Assembly (NCBI GenBank): GCA_029974595.1
Contig: JARKRC010000056.1
Location: 62,001 to 126,000 of the forward strand
Direction: 5' to 3'
Length of the DNA stretch: 64,000 nucleotides
Source: Ereboglobus sp.
Lineage (GTDB): Bacteria; Verrucomicrobiota; Verrucomicrobiia; Opitutales; Opitutaceae
Shown: positions 8,403 through 18,521 of the stretch, piece after piece
How the letters are laid out: each line of letters opens with the position of its first letter
Numbering within the stretch: position 1 is the stretch's first letter
Notes under the pieces: generated by a model
Database searches by the model: none
What the model was told of the DNA's origin: nothing
The model's input: only the letters and a program-made list of their open reading frames with translations
Translations under genes and position numbers: made by a program

Positions 8403-9755
8403 GTGTCCTCTTTCGCTTCCGCCGCCTCCGCCAACAAGCCAAAACGTCCGCTCTCGCTCGGCGTCATTTTCCTGACCCTCTATATCGACCTCATCGGCTT
8501 CTCGATCATCTTTCCGCTGGCGCCGGACCTTCTAAAACACTACCTCGCGATCGACGGCTCCGGGGGCGCGCTCGGCTGGTTTCTCGCGCAGCTCCATTCG
8601 ATTTCCTCCGCGCTCGGCAACACGAGCCATCTTCCCGAGGTGCTTTTCGGCGGCGTGATCAGCTCCGTTTTTGCCGCGCTGCAATTTGTCTTCGCGCCGC
8701 TCTGGGGCGGGCTTTCCGACCGTATCGGGCGGCGCAGCGTGCTTCGTTTTACCACGGCGGGCACGGCGGCGAGTTATTTGCTTTGGGCTTTTAGCGGCTC
8801 GTTCTGGCTTTTCCTTGCCTCGCGCGTCCTTGCGGGCGCGTTCGGCGGCAATCTTTCCGTGGCGACCGCCGCCGTCGCCGATGTCACGACGCGCGAGGAG
8901 CGTTCCAACGCGATGGGGCTTGTCGGCGCGGCGTTCGGGCTTGGCCTCGTGACCGGCCCGCTCGTCGGCGCGGTTTCGGCGCACGTCAACCTGGCCGCCA
9001 TCTGGCCGTCGCTTGCGGGGCTGGGCGTGAATCCGTTTTCGATGCCGGCGTTGATTTCGTTCGCGCTTGCGCTCGTGAATCTCGCGTGGATCAACGCCCG
9101 CTTTCGCGAAACGCTTCCGCCCGAGGTCCGCGCAAATCCGGTCGTGGTCAGGCGCGAGCGCAATCCGCTGAAGGCGATCCTCTCGCTCGACAATCCGCCG
9201 GTGCGCAGCGTGAACCTGGTTTCGTTCACCCATTCGCTCGCGTTTGTGGCGATGGAGACATCGCTTGTGTTCCTGAGCGCCGAACGCTTTGGCTACACGG
9301 CGGGCGAAAACGGCATGCTGATGGGGTTTCTCGGGCTGTGCTCGATCCTGACACAGGGCATGATCGTGCGCCGGCTCTACCGGCGTCTTCGCGAGACCAG
9401 CGTGCTCGCGATCGGGCTGGTGTGCTCGATCCTCGGATTCGTCGCAACGGGATTTGCGGCAACGCCCCTGATGCTTTACATCGGCGTCGCGATGCTCGCG
9501 CTTGGCAGCGGACTCATCAATCCGTCCACGACCGGGCTCATCTCGCTTTATTCGTCGATTGCGGAGCAGGGCAGGGTGCTCGGCATCTTTCGCTCGCTCG
9601 GCGCGCTCGCACGGGCGATCACGCCGGTCGCGGCCGGCATTGTGTTTTTTACAGCCGGATCCCGCGCATTGTATGTAATTGCAGCCTTGCTTGCACTGGT
9701 CGCGTGGGGGTTAAGTCAGCGTCTTCCACAACCCGGCAAAAACCCGCCCGCATGA
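8403..9755 (+). CDS. MFS transporter, TetA-like drug/proton antiporter
   Basis: About 450 residues with around 12 membrane segments. The N-half has the MFS motif A as GGLSDRIGRRSVLRF, and the start LGVIFLTLYIDLIGFSIIFPLAPDLL is characteristic of the TetA/DHA1 branch. Likely a proton-driven exporter in the inner membrane; the substrate is unknown. There is no ATG near the expected N-terminus; I choose GTG at 8403 (start SSFASAASANK after fMet), although a TTG at 8364 is also in frame. It overlaps the following aspartyl-protease gene by 4 nt (ATGA), so the two are coupled. Confidence 0.88.
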   Translation: MSSFASAASANKPKRPLSLGVIFLTLYIDLIGFSIIFPLAPDLLKHYLAIDGSGGALGWFLAQLHSISSALGNTSHLPEVLFGGVISSVFAALQFVFAPLWGGLSDRIGRRSVLRFTTAGTAASYLLWAFSGSFWLFLASRVLAGAFGGNLSVATAAVADVTTREERSNAMGLVGAAFGLGLVTGPLVGAVSAHVNLAAIWPSLAGLGVNPFSMPALISFALALVNLAWINARFRETLPPEVRANPVVVRRERNPLKAILSLDNPPVRSVNLVSFTHSLAFVAMETSLVFLSAERFGYTAGENGMLMGFLGLCSILTQGMIVRRLYRRLRETSVLAIGLVCSILGFVATGFAATPLMLYIGVAMLALGSGLINPSTTGLISLYSSIAEQGRVLGIFRSLGALARAITPVAAGIVFFTAGSRALYVIAALLALVAWGLSQRLPQPGKNPPA

Positions 9756-11002
9756 CCTTTCGTGACATTGCAAAAAAAACGGCCGCAAACGCGGCGGCCC
9801 GCGCCCTCACGATGGCGGGGTTTGCGCTCATGCTGTTTTTTTCCGCGGGATGTTCGAGCGTGCAGAGCCAGTTGATGCGTTTCTACAAGCGTGAGTCGCG
9901 TCCGGGCCACACGCGCATTTCCGAGCCGCTCACGATCGTGCCCGCTCGCATCGAGGCCAATTATTTCATCGTCGAGGTGAAGTGGGACAAGCACGGCCCG
10001 TGGCGCTTCATCGTGGACACGGGGTCGTCGGTCACGCTGCTTTCGCCGGAATACGTGAAGCGCTATCCCGCCGAAAAAAAGGATGGCGACAGCGCCCGCT
10101 CCATCAGCGTGCGCTCGTCCAGCGGCGGCGTGCAAAAACTCCCGCCCGCAAACGTGCGCATCATCAAGCTCGGCGACGCTCTGTTCTACAACGTGCCGGT
10201 GCTTGTTTACGATTGCTCGGAGCTGTCCGCGCACTTCGGCATGAAGATCGACGGCATCATCGGCTTCCCGCTTTTCCGCGACACCATCTTCACCCTGGAC
10301 TACCCGCAGTCGCGCCTGATCATCAGCCGGCGCTCATCCGTCGTTTCCGTGCCGGGAACGACCGTGAAGTTTAACAACGAAATCCGCGCGCCGATCATCC
10401 CCGTGCGCGTCGGCGGCGATACGTTCAGCGTGCTCATCGACTCCGGGAGCGACGGCGCGCTCGTGCTCAATCCGCTCGGCCTCAAGCCGGAGTTTGAGCA
10501 GCAGCCGCGCACGGGCGCCGTGATCGGCACCCTCATGGGCGAGCGCGTGCAGGAGATCGGGCGTCTTTCGACGCCGCTCGTCATCGGCGAAGGCACGCGG
10601 ATCGACAGCCCGGTCGCTGACATCACCGACCGGCTTTCGTCGATCGGCGGGGAGATCCTGAAAAACTACCGCCTCGTGTTCGACTCGAAGCTGGGCACGG
10701 TGACGTTCCAGCGCGACGATGCGTCCCCGCTCGTCATGGGGCCGCAGCGCAGCGCCGGCCTTTCGTTCACAAAAACGCCCGCTTACTGGCGCGTGGTCTC
10801 CGTCGTCCCCGGCTCGCCGGCGGAGGCGTCCGGCGTGCAGGCCGGCGACATCGTCGCGCGCATCAACGGCGAGCCTGTATCCGAATGGCAACTACAGCGC
10901 TACGATGCGCTCGTGCGCGCCTCCGGCGAAATCACCTACACCTTTGTCAGGGGCGCGCGGGAGGACCCGATGACGATCCCGGTGTTCGATCTGGTGAAAT
11001 GA
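9752..11002 (+). CDS. Retropepsin-like aspartyl protease lipoprotein with C-terminal PDZ domain
   Basis: A 416-residue exported protein. The N-terminus has a hydrophobic stretch ending in FFSAGCSS, a plausible lipobox, so I infer a lipid-anchored periplasmic protein. Two aspartyl-protease motifs are visible in one chain: VDTGSSVTLL (Asp about residue 89) and IDSGSDGALVL (Asp about residue 230), each heading a retropepsin-like half, so a single chain may form the two-Asp active site. Residues from about 340 form a PDZ domain (VVSVVPGSPAEASGVQAGDIVARING). Coupled to the upstream MFS gene; the reason for that pairing is not evident. Confidence 0.85.
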   Translation: MTFRDIAKKTAANAAARALTMAGFALMLFFSAGCSSVQSQLMRFYKRESRPGHTRISEPLTIVPARIEANYFIVEVKWDKHGPWRFIVDTGSSVTLLSPEYVKRYPAEKKDGDSARSISVRSSSGGVQKLPPANVRIIKLGDALFYNVPVLVYDCSELSAHFGMKIDGIIGFPLFRDTIFTLDYPQSRLIISRRSSVVSVPGTTVKFNNEIRAPIIPVRVGGDTFSVLIDSGSDGALVLNPLGLKPEFEQQPRTGAVIGTLMGERVQEIGRLSTPLVIGEGTRIDSPVADITDRLSSIGGEILKNYRLVFDSKLGTVTFQRDDASPLVMGPQRSAGLSFTKTPAYWRVVSVVPGSPAEASGVQAGDIVARINGEPVSEWQLQRYDALVRASGEITYTFVRGAREDPMTIPVFDLVK

Positions 11003-11070
11003 GAGCCGCCCGCGATTGCAGGGTGATTTCTGATTTTCCAACGCCGGCTTATTGATCCTTAATTTTTCCG

Positions 11071-11949
11071 ATGACACCCGACCGTCCCATATCCGAACTC
11101 TTCGCGCCGAAGCGACCGCTTCGCTCGCTCGAATTTTTCCCGCCCAAGGATGACGCCGGCGTTGAGAGCCTTCGTGCCACGGCGGCGGCGCTTCGCCGCA
11201 TCGATCCCGACTTCGTGTCCGTCACCTACGGCGCGGGCGGCAGCACGCGCGAGCGCACCGCGCAGGTCTGCGCGATGCTGAAGGCGGATTTCGGGCTCAC
11301 CGTCATGCCGCATCTGACGTGCGTCGGGCACTCGCGCGACGAATTGGACGCGCTTGCGGACACGATTCACGCGGGCGGTTTCAGGAATATCATGGCGCTT
11401 CGCGGCGATCCGCCAAAGGGCATGGCCGAGTTCAAGCCCGCGGCGAACGGGCTGCGTTACGCGAGCGAGCTTGTCGCGTTGCTCAAGGCGCGCCACGCCG
11501 ATCTCTGCCTTGGCGTCGGCGGTTATCCGGAAAAACATCCCGAGGCTCCCAGCGAGGACGCCGACTTGGACAATTTGAAACGCAAGGTCGATGCCGGCGC
11601 CTCGTTCATCACGACGCAGCTTTTCTTCGACAACACCGTGTATTACCGCTTCGTGGAAAAATGCCACGCCCGCGGCATCACCGTGCCGGTCATTCCCGGA
11701 ATCATGCCCGTGCTTTCGTTGAAACAAATCCAGCGGATCACGCAGTTGAGCGCGGCGTATCTGCCGCCCGTGCTCATCAAGCGCCTCGAGGCGGGCGGCG
11801 ACAATGCCGACATTGCCGAGACGATAGGCATCGAGTGGGCGCTCACGCAGATTCGCGGGCTGCTCGCAAACAGCGCGCCGGGTTATCATGTGTATATCAT
11901 GAACCGCGCCCGCAGCGCCCTCGCGCTCGCGGCGGGGCTGGCGGCGTAA
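11071..11949 (+). CDS. metF: Methylenetetrahydrofolate reductase [NAD(P)H]
   Basis: FAD enzyme of 292 residues that reduces 5,10-methylene-THF to 5-methyl-THF for methionine synthesis. The sequence has SLEFFPPKDDAG with the catalytic Glu, SVTYGAGGSTRERT, MPHLTCVGHSRDEL, NIMALRGDPPKG and TQLFFDNTVYYRFVEKC, all family hallmarks in the usual order, and the length is close to E. coli MetF (296). It is convergent with accC, whose stop codon lies 8 nt away. No methionine-related riboswitch is visible in the 68-nt upstream gap. Confidence 0.95.
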   Translation: MTPDRPISELFAPKRPLRSLEFFPPKDDAGVESLRATAAALRRIDPDFVSVTYGAGGSTRERTAQVCAMLKADFGLTVMPHLTCVGHSRDELDALADTIHAGGFRNIMALRGDPPKGMAEFKPAANGLRYASELVALLKARHADLCLGVGGYPEKHPEAPSEDADLDNLKRKVDAGASFITTQLFFDNTVYYRFVEKCHARGITVPVIPGIMPVLSLKQIQRITQLSAAYLPPVLIKRLEAGGDNADIAETIGIEWALTQIRGLLANSAPGYHVYIMNRARSALALAAGLAA

Positions 11950-11957
11950 GGCGAGGC

Positions 11958-13322
<1,365 letters not shown>

Positions 13323-13433
13323 GAAAGGCTGAAAAGTAGCGGGTGGCGGGCAGCGCGCAGGCGGTGTGTTGAAAAGCGCGGGGACGAAACGTGTCTCGCT
13401 CCGCCTCCGCTGCTCGCTGCTTTTTTGATTGAA

Positions 13434-13943
13434 TTACGCAGCTTTGAGTTTGAAGAGCCGCTGGCCGTATTCGACAGCCTGGCCGTTTTCGACGAGGGCT
13501 TCGACGATGGCGCCTTTTGCCTCGGCCTGGATTTCGTTCATGATCTTCATCGCCTCGATGATGCAGACGACGGTGTTTTCGGCGACTGTCGAACCGATTT
13601 CGACAAGCGGGCCGCTTTCCGGCGACGAGGAGCGATAAAAGGTGCCGACCATCGGCGACTTGATGTAGGTGACTCCCGCCTCTTCCGCAGCGGGGGCGGC
13701 GGCGGGCCGGACTGCGACGGCTGCCTGGGGCGGCGTCGCGACCGCGGCGGGCGCCGGCGCTGGGGCGGGCGTGTCAGCCAAGGGAGCAAAGGGCGCGGCG
13801 CTGTTGCGTGTGTTCGTGACAATCGGCGCGCCGTTTTCACCGCGTTTGATGGTGATTTTGAGACCTTCCTCTTCGAGTGAGAATTCCGACAGGTCGGAGC
13901 GTTTCATCAGGTCGATGAGCTGTTTGATCTGTTTAATGTCCAA
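13434..13943 (-). CDS. accB: Acetyl-CoA carboxylase biotin carboxyl carrier protein
   Basis: Carries the biotin that shuttles carboxyl groups between AccC and AccAD. The protein has 169 residues: an N-terminal docking segment (MDIKQIKQLIDLMKRSD), a Pro/Ala-rich linker, and the C-terminal biotinyl domain with the biotinylated lysine in EAMKIMNEI. The start matching the family N-terminus is a TTG at 13943; the first ATG would remove 12 conserved residues, so I keep TTG. It lies 111 nt upstream of accC on the same strand, the standard accBC operon. Confidence 0.93.
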   Translation of the reverse strand: MDIKQIKQLIDLMKRSDLSEFSLEEEGLKITIKRGENGAPIVTNTRNSAAPFAPLADTPAPAPAPAAVATPPQAAVAVRPAAAPAAEEAGVTYIKSPMVGTFYRSSSPESGPLVEIGSTVAENTVVCIIEAMKIMNEIQAEAKGAIVEALVENGQAVEYGQRLFKLKAA

Positions 13944-14072
13944 GGTGGTTTCGCAGGTTGAGTTAAGTCGAAACTGACCGGGTCAGTTCTTGGACGATGC
14001 TTCCTCATGCCATGCCTGAAATAAATCCTCAAATAGGGCATATTAGGAAAATTTATGTTAATGTGCGGGCAC

Positions 14073-14100
14073 AAAAAAGCACAGACGGGATGTCTGTGCT
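14073..14100 (-). terminator. Rho-independent terminator of the TolC-like gene
   Basis: Inverted repeat AGCACAGAC/GTCTGTGCT (14078-14086 and 14092-14100) with a 5-nt loop. Read on the minus strand, it is followed by six T. It lies 28 nt beyond the stop of the outer membrane efflux gene. Confidence 0.8.
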
Positions 14101-14128
14101 GCTTGGCCGGAAGGAGTTGCGGCAGGAA

Positions 14129-15670
14129 TCAGTTGTCGAGCTTCACGCTGTAGCGGTTGAGCGAGGAGGCTTCGAGGCGGGCGAGTTCGGCGAGGGCGTT
14201 GCGGAGGTTTACGTTCGCGTTGAGCTCGGCGATGCGGGCGTTGTCGAGGTCGACTTTCATGTCCTGCACGCGGCGGAATGTGCTCAGGCCCTGGTCGTAG
14301 CGGGCTTTTTCGAGTTCGTATTGCTGTTCGCTGAGTTTGGTGGCGAGGGAGGTGATGCGCACGCCTTCGTCGCTCGTAAGGACGTCGCGCACGGCGGTGC
14401 GAACCATGACGAGGACGCCTTGGTCGTATTTTTCGTAGCTGATCCTGCTGTTGTCGAGGCTGGCCCTGGCCTGGGCCAGCTGGGCGCGTTCGCGGCGCGA
14501 GCCCCAAGGGTAGGTGATGGTGGCGCCGATGGCCCAGTTGTGGTGATCCTGGCTGAGGGTGTTGCCGAAGGCGGTGCCGTAGTTGTCGCGCGCGGCGTTG
14601 TAGCCGGCGTTGGCATAGACGTCGAGTTCGGGGAGGCGGTTGTTCTTGGCGACGTCGACGTTGATTTCGTTTTGCTTGATGAGGAGGCGTTGCGAGGCGA
14701 GGTCGGGGGCGTTGTCGAGCGCGAGTTTGTAGGAGCGGTCGAAGGAGACGTTGATGTCGCCGATGTCGGTGATGGCGAGGGGGCCGATGGCGGCGTCGAA
14801 TTGGAAGGGGTTGATGAGCGCGAGGAGGGTGTCCTCGGCGTCGTTGACGTTTTTCTGCGCAACGAGAATGTCGCGCTGGGCGGTGGCCACGCCGACCTCG
14901 GCTTGGAGGACGTCGAGGTTGGTGGCGACGCCGGTGGTGCGGCGGAGTTTGTTTTCCTCAAGGAGTTTTTGGGCGACTTCGAGGGAGAACTTGCGCACTT
15001 CGAGGACGGCGCGGACGTAGGCGAGATTGTAGTAGCTGGTTTCGACGGCGCGGATGGTGGAGAGGACGACGTTCTTGAGGTCGTAATTTGCGCGGTCGAT
15101 GCCGAGGCGGGCGATTTCCTGGCTGGCGCGGTTTGCCGCGGAGCCGAAGTTTTTGAGGACGGGCTGGGAGACGGAGAGAGTGAGGCCGCTGCCCCAGTTG
15201 GGATTGTAGGTCGCCGAGGCGGTGCCGGAGGCGGCGATTCCGCTGGCGCTGGCGCGGCTGGCGGTGTAGCCGAGCTTGAGGGTGGCGCCGGTGATGATTT
15301 TCTGCGAGACGGCGGCGGTGGCGGCGAGACCGTGGCTGCCGGTGGCGGCGCCGGTGCCGTAGAGGTCGCTGCGGCGGTAGCTTTGCTCGGCGCTGCCGGT
15401 GAGGGTGGGGTCGTATTCGGCCTTGGCGATTTCGAGGGTGTTGAGGGCGTTTTCGGTGGTGGTGCGCTGGATGCGGAGGTCGAAATTCTTATCGAGGGCC
15501 ATCACGACACATTGCTCAAGGGTGAGGGGGGGCTGAGAGCTGATTTCCCCGGTGGGCGCGGAGAGATTGGTGGGCGGGCGGGCGGATTGCGCCATGTTTT
15601 GGGATTGCTGTGCTTGAAGGGCGGCGGCGCAGGTGATGGCGAGGAGCGGATGGGCGAATCGTTTGAACAT
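14129..15670 (-). CDS. TolC family outer membrane channel protein
   Basis: A 513-residue exported protein with a Sec signal peptide (MFKRFAHPLLAITCAAALQAQ). The rest has two related halves of long amphipathic helices and beta segments typical of outer membrane efflux proteins, for example ELEKARYDQGLSTFRRVQD and TLSQDHHNWAIGATITYPWG. Such proteins form trimeric outer membrane ducts for tripartite export systems. No membrane fusion protein or inner-membrane pump is next to it, so its partner must be elsewhere. It starts at ATG 15670 and has its own terminator. Confidence 0.88.
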   Translation of the reverse strand: MFKRFAHPLLAITCAAALQAQQSQNMAQSARPPTNLSAPTGEISSQPPLTLEQCVVMALDKNFDLRIQRTTTENALNTLEIAKAEYDPTLTGSAEQSYRRSDLYGTGAATGSHGLAATAAVSQKIITGATLKLGYTASRASASGIAASGTASATYNPNWGSGLTLSVSQPVLKNFGSAANRASQEIARLGIDRANYDLKNVVLSTIRAVETSYYNLAYVRAVLEVRKFSLEVAQKLLEENKLRRTTGVATNLDVLQAEVGVATAQRDILVAQKNVNDAEDTLLALINPFQFDAAIGPLAITDIGDINVSFDRSYKLALDNAPDLASQRLLIKQNEINVDVAKNNRLPELDVYANAGYNAARDNYGTAFGNTLSQDHHNWAIGATITYPWGSRRERAQLAQARASLDNSRISYEKYDQGVLVMVRTAVRDVLTSDEGVRITSLATKLSEQQYELEKARYDQGLSTFRRVQDMKVDLDNARIAELNANVNLRNALAELARLEASSLNRYSVKLDN

Positions 15671-15870
15671 GGAGGTTGCTGTTGGAGAGTGTGCGGGCGT
15701 GCCGGAAAGTGAACACGCAATGGCAGAAAAAAGTTACAGATTTGTTGGCGAGGTTGTCCGCAGTGTCGAAAGTTTTTTTAAGTTTTCAACAGGAACGCGC
15801 GCATGACGCGGCGATGGGAAAAAGGTTGCAGGGAGGTTTTGCCCCGTGGCGCGGCATTTTTTGCCCATAA

Positions 15871-15905
15871 AAAAGCAGAAAAACCGCGGGGGCTTTTCTG
15901 CTTTT
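15871..15905 (-). terminator. Rho-independent terminator of the PpiD-like gene
   Basis: Arms AAAAGCAGAAAA (15871-15882) and TTTTCTGCTTTT (15894-15905) pair around a GC-rich loop. On the minus strand the structure ends in a T-rich run. It follows the PpiD-like stop codon by about 21 nt. Confidence 0.7.
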
Positions 15906-15926
15906 GCCGTCGGACTGGCATTGCTT

Positions 15927-17612
15927 TCAGCGGGCGGCCGGGGCGCTTTTTGCGAGTTCGGCGTCAACGATGCCCTGCTGATACTGGCCGATGGCGTGCA
16001 TGGCGTTGCGGGCGGCGATCTGCGCGGCAAATCGCGCGTAGTCGGGATTTTTTTCGGTGAGGTCGGGGAGCTGGCAGGTTTGCGCGTAGATGAAGCGTCC
16101 GTTGCCGGAGACGACGGCCATGTCGGTGATGTCGCCCTGGCTGAGGTTTTCGAGGGCGGCGGCGATGTTGCCGTCGATGTTTTCCGAGGTGGCGGTGCGA
16201 AGGGTGAAGGGCGGGATCGACTTGGTGGCGGCGGTGACGCCGGATGCGGTCGCGGCCTTCGTGACGGCTTGCTCAAAGGTGGAGCCGGCTTTCATCGCGG
16301 ACTGGATTTCGGTCTTGAGTTTCTGGCCGAGGGCGACGAATTGCCTTTGGGTTTCCTGGGCGATGAAGTCGGTCTTCACCTTGTCAAGGACTTCGGCGAA
16401 GGCGGGCTCGCGGGAGGGCGTGCTGCCTTCCCAGAAAAGAATGACGGCGCCGTTGCCGGTGTTGACGGCGTTGGAAATGCGGTTGCCGGCGTCGAGACTG
16501 AAGGCTTCGCGGGCGACGCCCTGGCGGTTGGCGCCGAATTGCGGGGGCACGTCGTTTTCGGAGAAGTCGGGCGCGGAGTTGATGGTGGCGTTGTTTTGGA
16601 TGAGGATGCGCGCAAACTCGGGCGAGCCGGGGGCGATCTTCTCGGAGTAGAGTTTGTAGGCGAGGTCGCTGGCGGCTTTGTTGGCGGCCTGAACTGCGCG
16701 TTGATGGCGGAGGGCGAGTTCGACCTGCGGTTTCACGAGGTTGTAATCGCTGTCGGGCGTCGCGGGGGCGGCGATGCTGGCGGGCGCGGCGGGGGGCTTG
16801 GGGAAGCGGGCGGGATTGGCATCGTAGTAGGCGCGGATTTCGGCATCGGTAAGGGTGATGCCGGCGGCGAAGAGCGCGGCGGGGATTTCGGCGTAGCTGA
16901 CACGGACGCGCGGAAGGATGGTGTAGCTGGCGCGGTGGGCGTCGAAGTAGGCGCTTAGCTCGGCTTCGCTGGGATTGACGGTGGTCTTGAAGCTGTCGCG
17001 GTTGATGGTCGCGGTTTGGAGCGTCCAAGTGCTGTCGGCTTGCTTGATGAGCTGCTGCACTTCGGAGGGGAGGACGTAGCCGGGGCCGGCGATGAGCTTG
17101 CTGGTCGCGGCGATGCGGGCGTCCTCGGAGAGGATGCGGGCAAAGTCGCCGGGCGAGCAGGCGACGCCGAGGATCGAGGGAGTCTGGCGGATGCGATTGT
17201 AGAGATCGGCGTTGAATTGGACCGTCGTGCCGTTTTCGCCCTGGGCGCCCATGAAAACGGGGATGTTTTGTATGTAGGCTTTGAGCTCGGCCTGGGTGGG
17301 CTGCGGGACATTGAGCTCGTCGGCGGTGTGGAGCATGGCGTGGCGTCCGAGGGCGAATTGTTGGGTGTCGCCGATGCGGCCGCCGTAGAGGAGCATGGCG
17401 CTGACGGTGCCGTCACGCACGAGGCGGGCGTGCTCCTGCTCGTTACTCAGATCGAGACCGAAGAACGGGCGCTTGGGCGCCTTGTATTCGCTGCGGCCAA
17501 AACCGCCGGACGTGTTTGTGACCAAAACGAATGAGATGACGACGCCTGCCAGCAGCACGAAGAAGATGATGCGGAAGTGTTGTTGGAAGGTTTTCTGAAT
17601 CCAGGTAATCAT
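15927..17612 (-). CDS. PpiD/SurA-like membrane-anchored periplasmic chaperone
   Basis: A 561-residue protein with a cytoplasmic stub, one membrane helix at about residues 13-32 (FRIIFFVLLAGVVISFVLV) and a large periplasmic part. The order, an N-terminal SurA-type chaperone helix bundle, a central peptidyl-prolyl isomerase-like region (VRVSYAEIPAALF, then ITLTDAEIRAYYDANP) and a helical C-terminus, resembles PpiD, which assists outer membrane protein folding. The catalytic parvulin core is hard to recognise, so isomerase activity is doubtful. I take ATG 17612 (MITWIQKTFQQHFR) because it directly precedes the anchor; a longer frame upstream has no support. Confidence 0.78.
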   Translation of the reverse strand: MITWIQKTFQQHFRIIFFVLLAGVVISFVLVTNTSGGFGRSEYKAPKRPFFGLDLSNEQEHARLVRDGTVSAMLLYGGRIGDTQQFALGRHAMLHTADELNVPQPTQAELKAYIQNIPVFMGAQGENGTTVQFNADLYNRIRQTPSILGVACSPGDFARILSEDARIAATSKLIAGPGYVLPSEVQQLIKQADSTWTLQTATINRDSFKTTVNPSEAELSAYFDAHRASYTILPRVRVSYAEIPAALFAAGITLTDAEIRAYYDANPARFPKPPAAPASIAAPATPDSDYNLVKPQVELALRHQRAVQAANKAASDLAYKLYSEKIAPGSPEFARILIQNNATINSAPDFSENDVPPQFGANRQGVAREAFSLDAGNRISNAVNTGNGAVILFWEGSTPSREPAFAEVLDKVKTDFIAQETQRQFVALGQKLKTEIQSAMKAGSTFEQAVTKAATASGVTAATKSIPPFTLRTATSENIDGNIAAALENLSQGDITDMAVVSGNGRFIYAQTCQLPDLTEKNPDYARFAAQIAARNAMHAIGQYQQGIVDAELAKSAPAAR

Positions 17613-17777
17613 ATGGGATGTAGGTAGAAAAAGTTTGAAAGCTAGGATGCTGGCCCGGTCTGTCAACGTGGGAGATTTGAAAAACGGAAAAAGCGCGGAG
17701 ATGATGAAAAACGCTTTACAGTGATCTGAAAGGCATGCACCGTTCGCCCTTTTCCAACTTTTCCAACACACAACACC

Positions 17778-17879
17778 ATGGGCAATCTGAAGAAGAAACG
17801 TCGTCTGAAAATGTCGAAGCACAAGCGCCGCAAGCGCCTGAAATCAAACCGCCATAAAAAGCGCACGTGGCAGAAGTAA
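17778..17879 (+). CDS. Small ribosomal protein bS22-like (AURKAIP1/COX24 domain)
   Basis: A 33-residue, extremely basic peptide (start [20 protein letters not shown], end KKRTWQK). The pattern M-G-x2-K-K-R-R-x-K-M-S-K-H-K matches the AURKAIP1/COX24 domain, known from mitochondrial mS38 and from the 33-residue bS22 of mycobacterial ribosomes. I infer a small-subunit ribosomal protein at the decoding side. Such tiny genes are easily missed by gene finders. A strong terminator follows 71 nt downstream, supporting a real monocistronic gene. Confidence 0.85.
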
Positions 17880-17950
17880 GGGCGCGCCATCCGCGGCCTT
17901 TGCTCCATCAAACGCGACAGAAATCGCAATTCGACGCCCAACCCAATTCA

Positions 17951-17977
17951 ACCCGCTCCATTTTGGAGCGGGTTTTT
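17951..17977 (+). terminator. Rho-independent terminator of the bS22-like gene
   Basis: ACCCGCTCCA (17951-17960) pairs with TGGAGCGGGT (17964-17973) around a 3-nt loop, then continues into a T-run and AAT. A textbook intrinsic terminator on the plus strand. Confidence 0.9.
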
Positions 17978-18103
17978 AATTTGGCGGGTTTCCGGCTGCG
18001 GGAAGTTTTGGGATGCGGGAAGCGAGAAGGTTGTGTTGATTTTTCAGAACTAGGGATTGACAGCGTTGTGGGAGGTCGTGAGATTCGCCGCCCTTTTTCT
18101 TAC

Positions 18104-18181
18104 GGCGATCATAGCTCAGTTGGTTAGAGCACAAGATTGTGGATCTTGGGGTCGCGGGTTCGAGTCCCGTTGGTCGCCCCA
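18104..18181 (+). tRNA. tRNA-His (anticodon GTG), CCA encoded
   Basis: A cloverleaf can be drawn: extra G-1 (18104) opposite C73, acceptor GCGATCA/TGGTCGC, the D arm around AGCTCAGTTGGTTAGAGC, the anticodon loop with GATTGTGGATC giving GTG, and the T arm GCGGGTTCGAGTCCCG. The encoded G-1 is the histidine identity element. The 3' CCA is genomically encoded at 18179-18181. The flanking DNA downstream drops in GC content. Confidence 0.95.
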
Positions 18182-18521
18182 TTTCCCCTAGGGGGAGATG
18201 GGGGAAAAGCCGTGTAACGGCGCACACCATCAAATCGAAGTTCCCATCGTCTGCGTCTGGCAAAGAAGCGCACAAATAACAAAATGGTGTTTCCGAACAA
18301 AGATTCTGGACATCAGTCAGATTCTTTGATTTGCAAATCTGTATCCAAACACGAGATAGCGCGAGATTCATCCTGATATTTGGCGTTTATCGACGGCTTC
18401 ATCAAATCCCTGAAAACACACCCATCAAATGACAAATCAAGTTTGCTTATTTAAGTCCCCAAAAAATAAACCCAAAAGCCAAACTCGGTTTGGCCTAACA
18501 ACACTCTTAACCGTCAGCCAA
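18182..18521. other. 340-base low-GC spacer after tRNA-His
   Basis: No convincing gene. Just after the tRNA, TTTCCCC (18182-18188) can pair with GGGGAAA (18201-18207), a weak terminator-like hairpin without a T-run. The rest is visibly poorer in G+C than the flanking genes. I found no copy of the tRNA 3' end that would mark an attachment site. Confidence 0.5.

Noticed and set aside
13997-15712. A 571-residue plus-strand open frame opposite the TolC-like gene
   Set aside because: Composition is almost only Gly/Val/Ala/Glu/Asp, the antisense image of GC-rich codons, while the minus frame has a signal peptide and domain.
17976-18371. Minus-strand open frame with the sequence TGLEPATPRSTILCSNQLSY
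   Set aside because: It is the antisense reading of the tRNA-His gene, a well-known false ORF type; no ribosome-binding site or homology otherwise.
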